From a bacterium (GTDB lineage: Bacteria > Patescibacteriota > Minisyncoccia > Phycocordibacterales > UBA5272), in NCBI GenBank assembly GCA_023267555.1, contig JAHFMZ010000003.1, forward strand, positions 1 to 48,786: 48,786 nucleotides of DNA. Direction: 5' to 3'. How positions within the stretch are numbered: the stretch's first letter is position 1; every line of letters begins with the position of its first letter. Positions 28,320 through 36,574 of this stretch are shown here, in pieces. The notes under the pieces are model-generated. The model saw only the letters and a program-made list of their open reading frames with translations. It made no database searches and was not told where the DNA came from. The position numbers and the translations under genes are program-made.

Positions 28320-29804
28320 TTATCTTGTTAAGAATTTATCAAGCGGACCTCCGTGTTCTTTAATATAAACTCTTACGTGTCTTTTTGCCAAAGCTGTGCG
28401 CGACATATCTATCCATTTTCGTTTTGGTGAGGCACTTTCTTTTACTTCTATTTCCACTACATCTTGATTTTTTAATGTAGTATCTAGTGGTACCAATTTT
28501 CCATTTACTTTTGCACCAGCGGTATGATCACCAATATCTGAATGGACAGCATAAGCGAAATCAATAGTCGTTGAACCTTCCGGTAAATCTATAACATCTC
28601 CTTTTGGTGTAAAAACGAATACTCGCGTTTCAAAAAAATCTGTCTTTAAATTATTTATAAATTCTTGGTGCTTGTCTACATTTTTTTGCCATTCCAAAAG
28701 CTCTCTAGTCCAACCAGTCTTTTTGATTATCTCTTCTTTACTTGCTTTCTTACCAAGCTCTTTATATGAAAGGTGATTGGCAATACCATATTCGGCCTCA
28801 CGATGCATTTCTTTTGTTCTAATTTGTATTTCCAAAGTATTTCCTTCTCCAGAAAAAATAGTCGTATGAAGTGAACGATATCCGTTTGGTTTTGGTAAAG
28901 CAATATAATCTTTGAATCTACTAGGAACAGGACGGTACAGTCCGTGTATTACACCAAGGGCTTGATAGCAATCGGGAACAGCAGGAACAATAATACGCAA
29001 AGCTACGACATCGTGAACTTTAGAAATATCCATTTTGTAACGTTTCAATTTTTGCCACAAAGAATATAAATGTTTAACACGATAGTCTATGCGCTCGATT
29101 TCTACATCAAATATAGCAAGTTCTTCTTTTAATTTTGATACCACAATTTCTAATTGTTCATCAGAAATTGGGCGCATACTTTTGAAAAATTCTACTGTTT
29201 TTATATATTCTTCTGGGTAAACATATGGAAAAGCTGCATCTTCAAGTTGGGCTTTTAATCTTCCCATTCCCAATCTGTCTGCGAGGCGTGCGTGAATTTC
29301 CAAAGTTTCAAGAGCGATACGTTTTTGTTTTTCGGGAGAAACATATTTAAGAGTTTGAATATTATGTAGTCTGTCGCAAAGTTTTATGACGACCACACGA
29401 ATATCATCTGCCATCGCGACGAAAAATTTACGTAGTGATTCCACGTGACGCTCGGTACCAGAATATTTTAATTTACCGAGTTTTGTGACTCCTTCCACAA
29501 GGGTAACTATTTTGTCATTAAATTCGCTTCGTAATTCTTCAGCAGTTACTGGAGTGTCTTCCAAGATGTCGTGCATAAGTCCAGCCGCAATTGTTTCAGC
29601 GTCCATTTTGAGTGTGGCCAAGTTTATACCAGTGGCAAAAAGGTGAGTGTAATATGGTTCACCAGATTTACGAAGTTGACCGGTATGCGCTTTTTCTGAA
29701 AACTTACAGGCGCGAAGAATTAATTCTTTGTCAGATTCTTTAATATCAGGAAGTAGCGCAAAAATACGCGAAGGGTCTGTGTCAGAAAAAGTCTTCAAGT
29801 CCAT
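28320..29804 (-). CDS. RelA/SpoT family (p)ppGpp synthetase/hydrolase (HD, synthetase, TGS; no ACT domain evident)
   Basis: GLMHDILEDTPVT HD motif; PKPNGYRSLHTTIF; VFVFTPKGDVIDLPEGSTTIDFAYAVHSDIG TGS. Confidence 0.93.
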   Translation of the reverse strand: MDLKTFSDTDPSRIFALLPDIKESDKELILRACKFSEKAHTGQLRKSGEPYYTHLFATGINLATLKMDAETIAAGLMHDILEDTPVTAEELRSEFNDKIVTLVEGVTKLGKLKYSGTERHVESLRKFFVAMADDIRVVVIKLCDRLHNIQTLKYVSPEKQKRIALETLEIHARLADRLGMGRLKAQLEDAAFPYVYPEEYIKTVEFFKSMRPISDEQLEIVVSKLKEELAIFDVEIERIDYRVKHLYSLWQKLKRYKMDISKVHDVVALRIIVPAVPDCYQALGVIHGLYRPVPSRFKDYIALPKPNGYRSLHTTIFSGEGNTLEIQIRTKEMHREAEYGIANHLSYKELGKKASKEEIIKKTGWTRELLEWQKNVDKHQEFINNLKTDFFETRVFVFTPKGDVIDLPEGSTTIDFAYAVHSDIGDHTAGAKVNGKLVPLDTTLKNQDVVEIEVKESASPKRKWIDMSRTALAKRHVRVYIKEHGGPLDKFLTR

Positions 29805-29888
29805 AGGTTTAACAATATCAAAAAATTTGGAAAAGGCAAAGAAAAACCCCCAACGTTTTACTGTTGGGTGGTTGTTGCCAAAGAGTCT

Positions 29889-30227
29889 TTATTCTTTTGG
29901 TAAAATGGAAGAGAGTCGGTCTTCATATCCTAGCTTGTGCGCCAAATAAGTTCGCCTGAAGGTTTTCTTTGAAGTATCGTTCACTTTGGTTAAATGTTCC
30001 TTAATTTCTCTAAAGATGCTTTTTTTGTTATACGTATGATCGCAACTATCAAAATCCACAGGTAATTCTTGAGCAATAAATGCAAGACGCCCCATTGCAT
30101 ATACTGAGGTCATATTTTTCTTCATCATTTCTCTTGCTATTTGTGCCAATCTATTCCAGTAAGATCCTTGAGTTTCGTGTCCTATATGTCTAAGGGCGGA
30201 GTATTTACTTATTATGATTTTAGACAT
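29889..30227 (-). CDS. hypothetical protein
   Basis: Intact ORF, SD AAGGAA upstream, own terminator (cccaacagtaaaacgttgggggttttt). Confidence 0.65.
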   Translation of the reverse strand: MSKIIISKYSALRHIGHETQGSYWNRLAQIAREMMKKNMTSVYAMGRLAFIAQELPVDFDSCDHTYNKKSIFREIKEHLTKVNDTSKKTFRRTYLAHKLGYEDRLSSILPKE

Positions 30228-30292
30228 TTCTGTATTCCTTTTCTGTGAATGAGCCTACGTAAATACTAACTTTATTTATATAAAAGTCAAAC

Positions 30293-30329
30293 ATACAAAA
30301 GAGCGACCCGAAGGGTCGCTCTTTTGTAT
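30293..30329. terminator. intrinsic terminator (GCGACCC type)
   Basis: atacaaaagagcgacccgaagggtcgctcttttgtat. Confidence 0.85.
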
Positions 30330-30339
30330 TTATTTTTTA

Positions 30340-30541
30340 ACTTCCAATTTATGTGGGTTGTGGTTTGGACAGAGTTTGTCGCTACATCTCTCGGGTATGG
30401 TTTTGGTCACAGATAATTTATCGCCGTCGCTCGAAATTTCCGCGACCCCGGCTCACTTGTTTTTCTTGCTAGAAAAACATAGTTCCGCCAGACAAAGACC
30501 ACCGCAGGCAACGCAGGATGCCTGCTTACCCGAGATATTAA
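30340..30541 (-). repeat. 3'-type D-I-D unit at the 3' end of topA, with a second in-frame copy of the topA tail
   Basis: 18-nt exact direct repeat acatctctcgggtatggt (30384-30401 and 30599-30616). Displaced tail reads VTKTIPERCSDKLCPNHNPHKLEVKK* vs TopA GTKTIPERCSDKGCPMHNPHKLNKEEK*. Inverted ATCTCGGGTA-[H2 GCAGGCA TCCTGCGT TGCCTGC]-TGGTCTTTGTC, then GGGGTCGCGGAAATTT...GTGACC. Confidence 0.8.
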
Positions 30542-32755
30542 TTATTTCTCTTCTTTGTTTAGTTTATGAGGGTTATGCATCGGGCAACCTTTATCTGAAC
30601 ATCTCTCGGGTATGGTCTTTGTCCCTTCCATCATCAACTCTCCACATTCTGTCCCGTCATCTTTTTTATAAGTACAACGATTACCAGTTGGGCGAGTTTT
30701 GATTATATGTTTACAATCTGGATAATTTGAACAAGCGTAAAATATTCCAAAGCGTCCTTTGCGCTCCTCCATATATCCGTCTTTACATTTATTACAAGAG
30801 ACACCAGTTGAATTTGCTTTACGCATCTCTTCATCCTGTTCAATATATTTACATTTTGGATAATTCGAACAGGCGATAAATTTACCATATTTTCCTTCAC
30901 GTTCCATTAATTCTCCTTTTTCGCATTTCGGACATTTTTTGCCAAGTAATTTTGGACCTTCCATAACATCACCGTCCATTTTTCTTGCACCCATACATTC
31001 TGGATAACGAATACAAGAATAAAATTTTCCATTTTTTGCAAGCTTGATGACCATCTTGGCGTTACAAAGTGGGCACTTCATTCCTTCTGGAGCATCACCC
31101 ATACTTGTAGCTTTCTCTAAATTTTCTTTTGATTTTACATCTTTAAGAAATGGTCCGTAAAAATCTTTCAATGTTTTTAAATAGGTAGCCTTACCTTCAG
31201 CGATTAAGTCTAGCTTGTCTTCCATATCTGCTGTGAATGTATCACTTATGTATGACGCAAAATGATCTTCCAAAAATGAAATCACAACTTCACCAGTATC
31301 TGTTGGGTGAAGTGCTTTGTTTATTTTTTCAACATAACCGCGCGCTTCGATGGTCGTCATAATAGACGCATAGGTTGATGGACGGCCAATACCTCTTTTC
31401 TCAAGCTCTTTGATTAAACCAGCTTCACTATATCTGTTTGGTGGCTCAGTTTGTTTTTCAATTGATTGTAATGTTTTTAAATTAAGCGTGTCATTTGGTT
31501 TTAGCTCTGGCAAAATTACATCATCACTTTTTGCATCTTCTGATGCCAAAAGCCATCCTGGAGAAAGAAGTATAGAACCTGTCACAGAAAAATCAGGAAT
31601 ACTTTTTGATGGAATATTTGCAGTAACTTTGCTGCGTTTTAATTTTGCATCTTTCATTTGACTGGATACGGCGCGTTCCCAGATGAGTGAATAAAGACGT
31701 TTTTCATCGTCATTTGTACCACCACTTCTTTGCGTAGCGTGAGTTGGACGTATTGCTTCGTGAGCCTCCTGAGCATTTTTTGATTTGGTTTTATATTGGC
31801 GAATTTCTAGATTTTCTTTGCCAAAGTTTTTTTCAATTACAGAAGCAATTTCTGCAACAGCAGTAGCTGACAATGTTGTACTATCTGTACGCATATAAGT
31901 GATGAGACCTTTTTCATATAATTTTTGGGCGATACCCATAGTGCGAGACGGAGAATATCCAAGGCGTGAACTTGCCGCTTGTTGCAAAGTAGAAGTTGTG
32001 AATGGAGCTTTTGGTGAACGAGAAACTTCTGTGCTTTCTATTGAGACGACTTCCCAATTTGAATTTTTACCTTCACGCACAATACGTTCGGCTTCCGCTT
32101 TGTCATTTGGTTGTTTTTCACATTCAAGAATGAGAGTGTAAGTTTTACTTTCTTTCATTCGGCCGACAGTTGAAAATTCGCCAGCAATTACATAATAGGT
32201 GACAGGAATAAATGCACGTATTTCGCGTTCGCGTTCCATAATGATGCGAAGTGCAGGGGATTGCACGCGGCCAGCAGAAAGTCCGTAGCGAACTTTTTTC
32301 CAAATAATTCCTGACAAATCATATCCTACAAGACGATCAAGTACGCGACGAGCCTCCTGAGCTTCTTTTAAATTAATATCAATTTCACGTGGATGTTGTA
32401 TGGCTTCCAAAATAGCTTCTTTGGTGATTTCGTGGAAAGCTACTCGTTTCGCAGTTTTAAGTCCACAAGCTTCTTGTATATGCCAAGCTATCGCTTCTCC
32501 TTCACGGTCGGGGTCGGTTGCGAGTAATATTTCATTTGATTTTTTGGCAAGAGATTTTATTTCAGAAATAACTTTTTCTTTACCAGCACTTACTTCGTAA
32601 TGCGGAATAAAACCACCTTCTATGTCGACAGCTTTTTTATTGCTCTTTGGCAAATCACGAATATGACCAACAGACGCACGCACTTCATATGCGCCGTCTA
32701 AATATTTTGCAATAGTTTTTGCCTTGGAAGGACTTTCTACAATTAATAGTTTCAT
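30542..32755 (-). CDS. topA: DNA topoisomerase I
   Basis: LLIVESPSKAKTIAKYLDGAYEVRASVGHIRDLP; ATDPDREGEAIAWHI; ITYMRTDSTTLS; three or more C-terminal C4 zinc ribbons. Confidence 0.97.
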   Translation of the reverse strand: MKLLIVESPSKAKTIAKYLDGAYEVRASVGHIRDLPKSNKKAVDIEGGFIPHYEVSAGKEKVISEIKSLAKKSNEILLATDPDREGEAIAWHIQEACGLKTAKRVAFHEITKEAILEAIQHPREIDINLKEAQEARRVLDRLVGYDLSGIIWKKVRYGLSAGRVQSPALRIIMEREREIRAFIPVTYYVIAGEFSTVGRMKESKTYTLILECEKQPNDKAEAERIVREGKNSNWEVVSIESTEVSRSPKAPFTTSTLQQAASSRLGYSPSRTMGIAQKLYEKGLITYMRTDSTTLSATAVAEIASVIEKNFGKENLEIRQYKTKSKNAQEAHEAIRPTHATQRSGGTNDDEKRLYSLIWERAVSSQMKDAKLKRSKVTANIPSKSIPDFSVTGSILLSPGWLLASEDAKSDDVILPELKPNDTLNLKTLQSIEKQTEPPNRYSEAGLIKELEKRGIGRPSTYASIMTTIEARGYVEKINKALHPTDTGEVVISFLEDHFASYISDTFTADMEDKLDLIAEGKATYLKTLKDFYGPFLKDVKSKENLEKATSMGDAPEGMKCPLCNAKMVIKLAKNGKFYSCIRYPECMGARKMDGDVMEGPKLLGKKCPKCEKGELMEREGKYGKFIACSNYPKCKYIEQDEEMRKANSTGVSCNKCKDGYMEERKGRFGIFYACSNYPDCKHIIKTRPTGNRCTYKKDDGTECGELMMEGTKTIPERCSDKGCPMHNPHKLNKEEK

Positions 32756-32773
32756 TGGGAGTTAGGATGTACT

Positions 32774-33670
32774 TTACACTATCTTTGTTACTTCGCCAAA
32801 TGTTTCTTGTATTACACCTTTCATTTCGAGTGAAGAAAGTGTAATTAGAAAATCTGTTGGAGAGAGTTTACTGTTAATTAATAATAAATCCTTTTCTATT
32901 GGTTCGGATAATAAATTTAATATAAGTTGTTCGTTGGGAGAATAATCGCGAATAATTTCTTTGCTCTCTCTTTTTGAAAGATGAAGCAACGCAAATAAGT
33001 CATCTTCATTTGCTATTGTGTATGCTCCATCACGTATGAGTATATTTGTTCCAATAGATGTTGGCGAAAATATATCTCCAGGAACAGCGCCAATATCACG
33101 ACCAAGTTCAAGAGCTTGTCTTGCGGTAATTAATGTACCCGACTTTTCTTCGGCCTCTACAACTAATAAAGCATCTGATAAGGCTGCCATAATACGATTA
33201 CGTGAAGGGAATGTCCATTGTGCAGCAGGTGTTTCTGGCGGAAGTTCAGATAATAATGTTCCACCGGAATTGACTATATCTTCGGCTAATCCGAGATGAG
33301 TTCTGGGATAAATTACTTTGGTATCAAGTCCACTGCCGGGAATTGCAATAGTAATTATTTTATTTTTTAATGCAGTATTGTGAGCCAGACTGTCTATACC
33401 ATAAGCAAGACCAGAAAGAATTATAATATTTTCATTTGCAAGAGAATTTATTAATTTCTCTACACAATTTTTTCCGTAATTTGTATTTTTACGTGAACCA
33501 ATTACAGTTAATATGCGTGGAGTGGCACGACCGTATTCATCAAGAGTTATTTCTGGTAGTGTGCCAGCGACATATAACATCTCGGGGACATCGTGTAGTT
33601 CTAATAATCGTGCTAAGAGTGGATGTTCAGAAAATTTTTCGCGAGGGATTATAGAAAGCGGAAAGGGCAT
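32774..33670 (-). CDS. dprA: DNA processing protein DprA
   Basis: VIGSRKNTNYGKN, LSGLAYGIDSLAHNTAL, PSRNRIMAALSDALLVVEAEEKSGTLITARQALELGRDIGAVPG. Confidence 0.95.
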   Translation of the reverse strand: MPFPLSIIPREKFSEHPLLARLLELHDVPEMLYVAGTLPEITLDEYGRATPRILTVIGSRKNTNYGKNCVEKLINSLANENIIILSGLAYGIDSLAHNTALKNKIITIAIPGSGLDTKVIYPRTHLGLAEDIVNSGGTLLSELPPETPAAQWTFPSRNRIMAALSDALLVVEAEEKSGTLITARQALELGRDIGAVPGDIFSPTSIGTNILIRDGAYTIANEDDLFALLHLSKRESKEIIRDYSPNEQLILNLLSEPIEKDLLLINSKLSPTDFLITLSSLEMKGVIQETFGEVTKIV

Positions 33671-33774
33671 ATAAATAGTTTACATTTTTCATTTTGTAGT
33701 GACAACGGATACAAACAAAAAAGACGCCCACGAATTTTTATTTTCGTAGCCGTCTTTAAATCTGGCTACATTGT

Positions 33775-34860
33775 TTAAAAGCAAATGAATCCGCCAGTAA
33801 CACCATCAGGTATGTCTTCCAAATCTTTTGCTGTTGCAACTACAGCATAACCTTCAAAATCAATTTTATCCCAAAACGTTTGCGCGTATTTCCAAGCTTT
33901 TGTTTCTGGATATCCAAATTGGACGGGCTTGTTGGCAAACATATTTGCAGTGAAGTTGTAAGTTTTACTGAGAATTTTTCCTAACAAGGAAGCATATTGC
34001 TCCTTAGCAACATACTCGGCATTCCTTGTCATATTGATGACAAGCTTTGGTGGTTTTTTTGATTCGAATGCAAGTCTTTTCCCAGCGGGAATAATCAAGC
34101 AAACAGGTGAATCCACCAAAACAAAAGGTTTTTTACCGTTGATTGTTTTTTGATAATGGAGAAAACGGAAACCATCGAGGTCGGTATATTTTTTAACCAC
34201 ATCTTCCTCAAACATCTCCTTATTCGGAAGTGGTGGTTGTATGGTACCGTCATCGAGTTGTGCATAGACTATGTGTGAAGTTTTCTTTTGTTGGTTGAAA
34301 GGTAGATTTATCCAAGAATTCGCAATGAATCCGTAGATGACTGCGAGAAGAATAATCTTGAACCCGATTCTTTGATAAACAAGCTCAGGATGACTTCTGT
34401 CTATAGAGAAAAACCAATTACCTAGATTTGCAAAGATGCGATATATTGTCATAGACAAAAGTGACGCATCTGTTTTTATTTTGTATTCAGGAAGTCTTTG
34501 ATCCCGGAAATGCGTGTGCTCAATCTTAATGTTTGGATTGAAGAGTTGAAGCTCCTCGTAAGTTTCTTTTTTCAGATTCCACAACAAATAAATACCAATG
34601 TTATGTAATGCTGGAAAAAGTGAGGGGACTAAACAAAACCCGTCGCTCCAAAAATAATTCGTGGACTTTTCGAAAAACAAAAGTTCTGCTGTTGTTCCGG
34701 CTTCGATCTTTCGAAGAAAGTGAAGAAATATTCCAAGAAAGAAAAAACAGGTGAGTTGAAATGAATAAGGTAAATTTTTTATCCATTTTTGATAATAATA
34801 CACATACACCGACATTATGAGCAGGGAAATAATTGCCCCAGCTAGTTTACCGATTCTCAT
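33775..34860 (-). CDS. hypothetical membrane protein
   Basis: SD TTGGAGG before ATG (MRIGKLAGAI); multiple TM segments; terminator AAAGACG...CGTCTTTTTT. Confidence 0.7.
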   Translation of the reverse strand: MRIGKLAGAIISLLIMSVYVYYYQKWIKNLPYSFQLTCFFFLGIFLHFLRKIEAGTTAELLFFEKSTNYFWSDGFCLVPSLFPALHNIGIYLLWNLKKETYEELQLFNPNIKIEHTHFRDQRLPEYKIKTDASLLSMTIYRIFANLGNWFFSIDRSHPELVYQRIGFKIILLAVIYGFIANSWINLPFNQQKKTSHIVYAQLDDGTIQPPLPNKEMFEEDVVKKYTDLDGFRFLHYQKTINGKKPFVLVDSPVCLIIPAGKRLAFESKKPPKLVINMTRNAEYVAKEQYASLLGKILSKTYNFTANMFANKPVQFGYPETKAWKYAQTFWDKIDFEGYAVVATAKDLEDIPDGVTGGFICF

Positions 34861-34944
34861 TATGGAATCCTCCAAAAAGTTAAAGAGCCGATATTTGATA
34901 TCAAAACTGGTTTTATCCTGTCATACGGAAAAAGAAAATGCAAA

Positions 34945-35093
34945 TTTGTGCCCAGGGCGGGACTCGGTCACAAAATCAGCTCCTTCGTCGCAGATGATTT
35001 TCCGACCCGTATTCGAGTCCCGATAAAAGCCAAGCAGTTGGCTTTCTCCCTGTCACAAAATGAAAAAGCTGGCAAAAGCCAGTTTTCATTTTG
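34945..35093 (-). repeat. 3'-type D-I-D unit downstream of tRNA-Leu(TAA)
   Basis: 22-bp exact direct repeat of the tRNA 3' end (34945-34966 = 35090-35111, period 145 bp); inverted T-arm at 35012-35022; H2 AAAGCCAA-CTGC-TTGGCTTT (35026-35045); H3 GGGTCGGAAAATC/GATTTTGTGACC. Confidence 0.85.
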
Positions 35094-35176
35094 TGCCCAG
35101 GGCGGGACTCGAACCCGCACGCTGTAACCAGCCAAGGATTTTAAGTCCTTTATGTCTACCATTCCATCACCCGGGC
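35094..35176 (-). tRNA. tRNA-Leu(TAA)
   Basis: Class II tRNA GCCCGGG...CCTGGGC+A, anticodon loop CTTAAAA. Confidence 0.95.
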
Positions 35177-35259
35177 AGGTGTTTAGCTATTCTAACAAAT
35201 TTTCACTACTAAAGAAATTACTCAATACTTCTTTTAAAAAAGTTTGTTAGATATTGTTG

Positions 35260-35332
35260 TGCCCCCAGTAGGGATCGAACCTACGACCTGCGGATTAAGA
35301 GTCCGATGCTCTACCAGCTGAGCTATAGGGGC
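35260..35332 (-). tRNA. tRNA-Lys(CTT)
   Basis: GCCCCTA...TGGGGGC+A, anticodon loop CTCTTAA. Confidence 0.93.
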
Positions 35333-35414
35333 TTATAGTGAAATACTATAACACGACTCATAGAAATTCTCTAGAGCATAAAGCATAAATATGTTAGAAT
35401 GAGAAAGTTTAAAA

Positions 35415-35536
35415 GACAAGATGCAGTGGTGAGTGGTCCAAGAGCATAGCGAAATATATGAATAGATCTGCGGTTAAACCGCAGCGTCAAAATATAAATC
35501 GAAGGTAAACCATTATAATTGTTTACAGAATGACAA
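35415..35536 (+). repeat. 5'-type D-I-D unit upstream of tRNA-Cys
   Basis: GACAAGATGCAGTGG copy (35415-35429) of the tRNA-Cys 5' end; 12-nt inverted copy aaaccgcagcgt (35476-35487) of tRNA acgctgcggttt (35559-35570). Confidence 0.75.
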
Positions 35537-35610
35537 GATGCAGTGGCGAAGTGGCCTAACGCTGCGGTTTGCAAAACCGCCATTCGCGGGTTCGACTCCC
35601 GCCTGCATCT
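35537..35610 (+). tRNA. tRNA-Cys(GCA)
   Basis: GATGCAG...CTGCATC+T (U73), anticodon loop TTTGCAA. Confidence 0.93.
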
Positions 35611-36293
35611 CACTTATTAAAAAATTCTTTTGGCATTTCGCTTTTAAAAGTGTTTTCCTCTCTATCAAGATCAAAACTTAAACTCTCGGCGTGAAGCATA
35701 ATATGTGGTGAATCAATTTTACTTCCATATATTTTATCCCCAACTATCGGATGACCAATTGATGACATATGTGCACGCAATTGATGAGTGCGCCCAGTTT
35801 TCGGTAAAAGTTTTACGAGGGTTGTATTTGCCCTACGTTCTATTACTTCTACTTCTGTTATTGCCTCACGTAATTCTCCTCGCAAATTTACTGGATTGGT
35901 TGATTGCTTATAATCTTTTTTATTACGACCAAGAGGTGAATCAATGATAAATTTATTTTGTTCAATAATTCCTTCAACAACCGCTACGTATGTTTTTTTG
36001 ATTATATGATTTCTAAATTGTGATTTTAATTCATCAAAAACTTCTTGGGTTTTCGCAATAACTAATATTCCCGAAGTGTCTCGGTCTAATTTATGAACAA
36101 TACCACCCAATTCTATCGTTCTTTTATCTTGTAGTGTCACACTATTATCTATGTAAAACATTTTAGAATAATTTTCGTGCAAAAAATCCACAAGGGTATA
36201 TTCCGTGGAATAATCAAACGGATGAATTACAATACCTGAAGGTTTGTCTATAACTAGAAAGTTTTCATTTTCAAAAATTATCTTGATATTCAT
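35610..36293 (-). CDS. RluA/RluD family pseudouridine synthase
   Basis: HKLDRDTSGILVIAKT and PKTGRTHQLRAHMSSIGHPIVGDKIYG. Confidence 0.95.
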   Translation of the reverse strand: MNIKIIFENENFLVIDKPSGIVIHPFDYSTEYTLVDFLHENYSKMFYIDNSVTLQDKRTIELGGIVHKLDRDTSGILVIAKTQEVFDELKSQFRNHIIKKTYVAVVEGIIEQNKFIIDSPLGRNKKDYKQSTNPVNLRGELREAITEVEVIERRANTTLVKLLPKTGRTHQLRAHMSSIGHPIVGDKIYGSKIDSPHIMLHAESLSFDLDREENTFKSEMPKEFFNK

Positions 36294-36340
36294 ATTCGCA
36301 ATCTAACATATTTTTATGTATAATACACAGACAATTATAA

Positions 36341-36422
36341 GCCCGGGTGGCGAAATTGGTAGACGCACTTGCCTTAGGAGCAAGCGCCGCAAGGCATGAA
36401 GGTTCAAGTCCTTTCCCGGGCA
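36341..36422 (+). tRNA. tRNA-Leu(TAG)
   Basis: Class II tRNA GCCCGGG...CCCGGGC+A, anticodon loop CTTAGGA. Confidence 0.95.
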
Positions 36423-36574
36423 CAACATAAAAAATGAGACCGCGTAAGCTGTCCATTTTTTAGTTGTGCCCGAGAAGCAAGTGATCTGCACCACTTGCGT
36501 AAGGACTTGAATAGGGGTCGCGAAGTCTTCTATTTTTGATTACAAAAATAGACTTTGTGACCAAGTCCTTTCCC
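36423..36574 (+). repeat. 3'-type D-I-D unit downstream of tRNA-Leu(TAG)
   Basis: H1 gggcacaacataaaaaatg/cattttttagttgtgccc overlaps the tRNA 3' end; H2 GCAAGTG-ATCTGCAC-CACTTGC; inverted AAGGACTTGAA; H3 GGTCGCGAAGTC...GACTTTGTGACC; direct copy CAAGTCCTTTCCCG. Confidence 0.85.

Noticed and set aside
34945-35093. Interpretation of the downstream repeat as a T-box, attC (integron) or CRISPR repeat
   Set aside because: No specifier/antiterminator T-box sequence, no GTTRRRY/RYYYAAC attC boxes, and no regularly spaced repeats; the arms track the adjacent tRNA instead.
35371-35613. ORFs overlapping tRNA genes (35371-35613, 34968-35162, 36271-36494)
   Set aside because: They translate tRNA sequence; chance ORFs.
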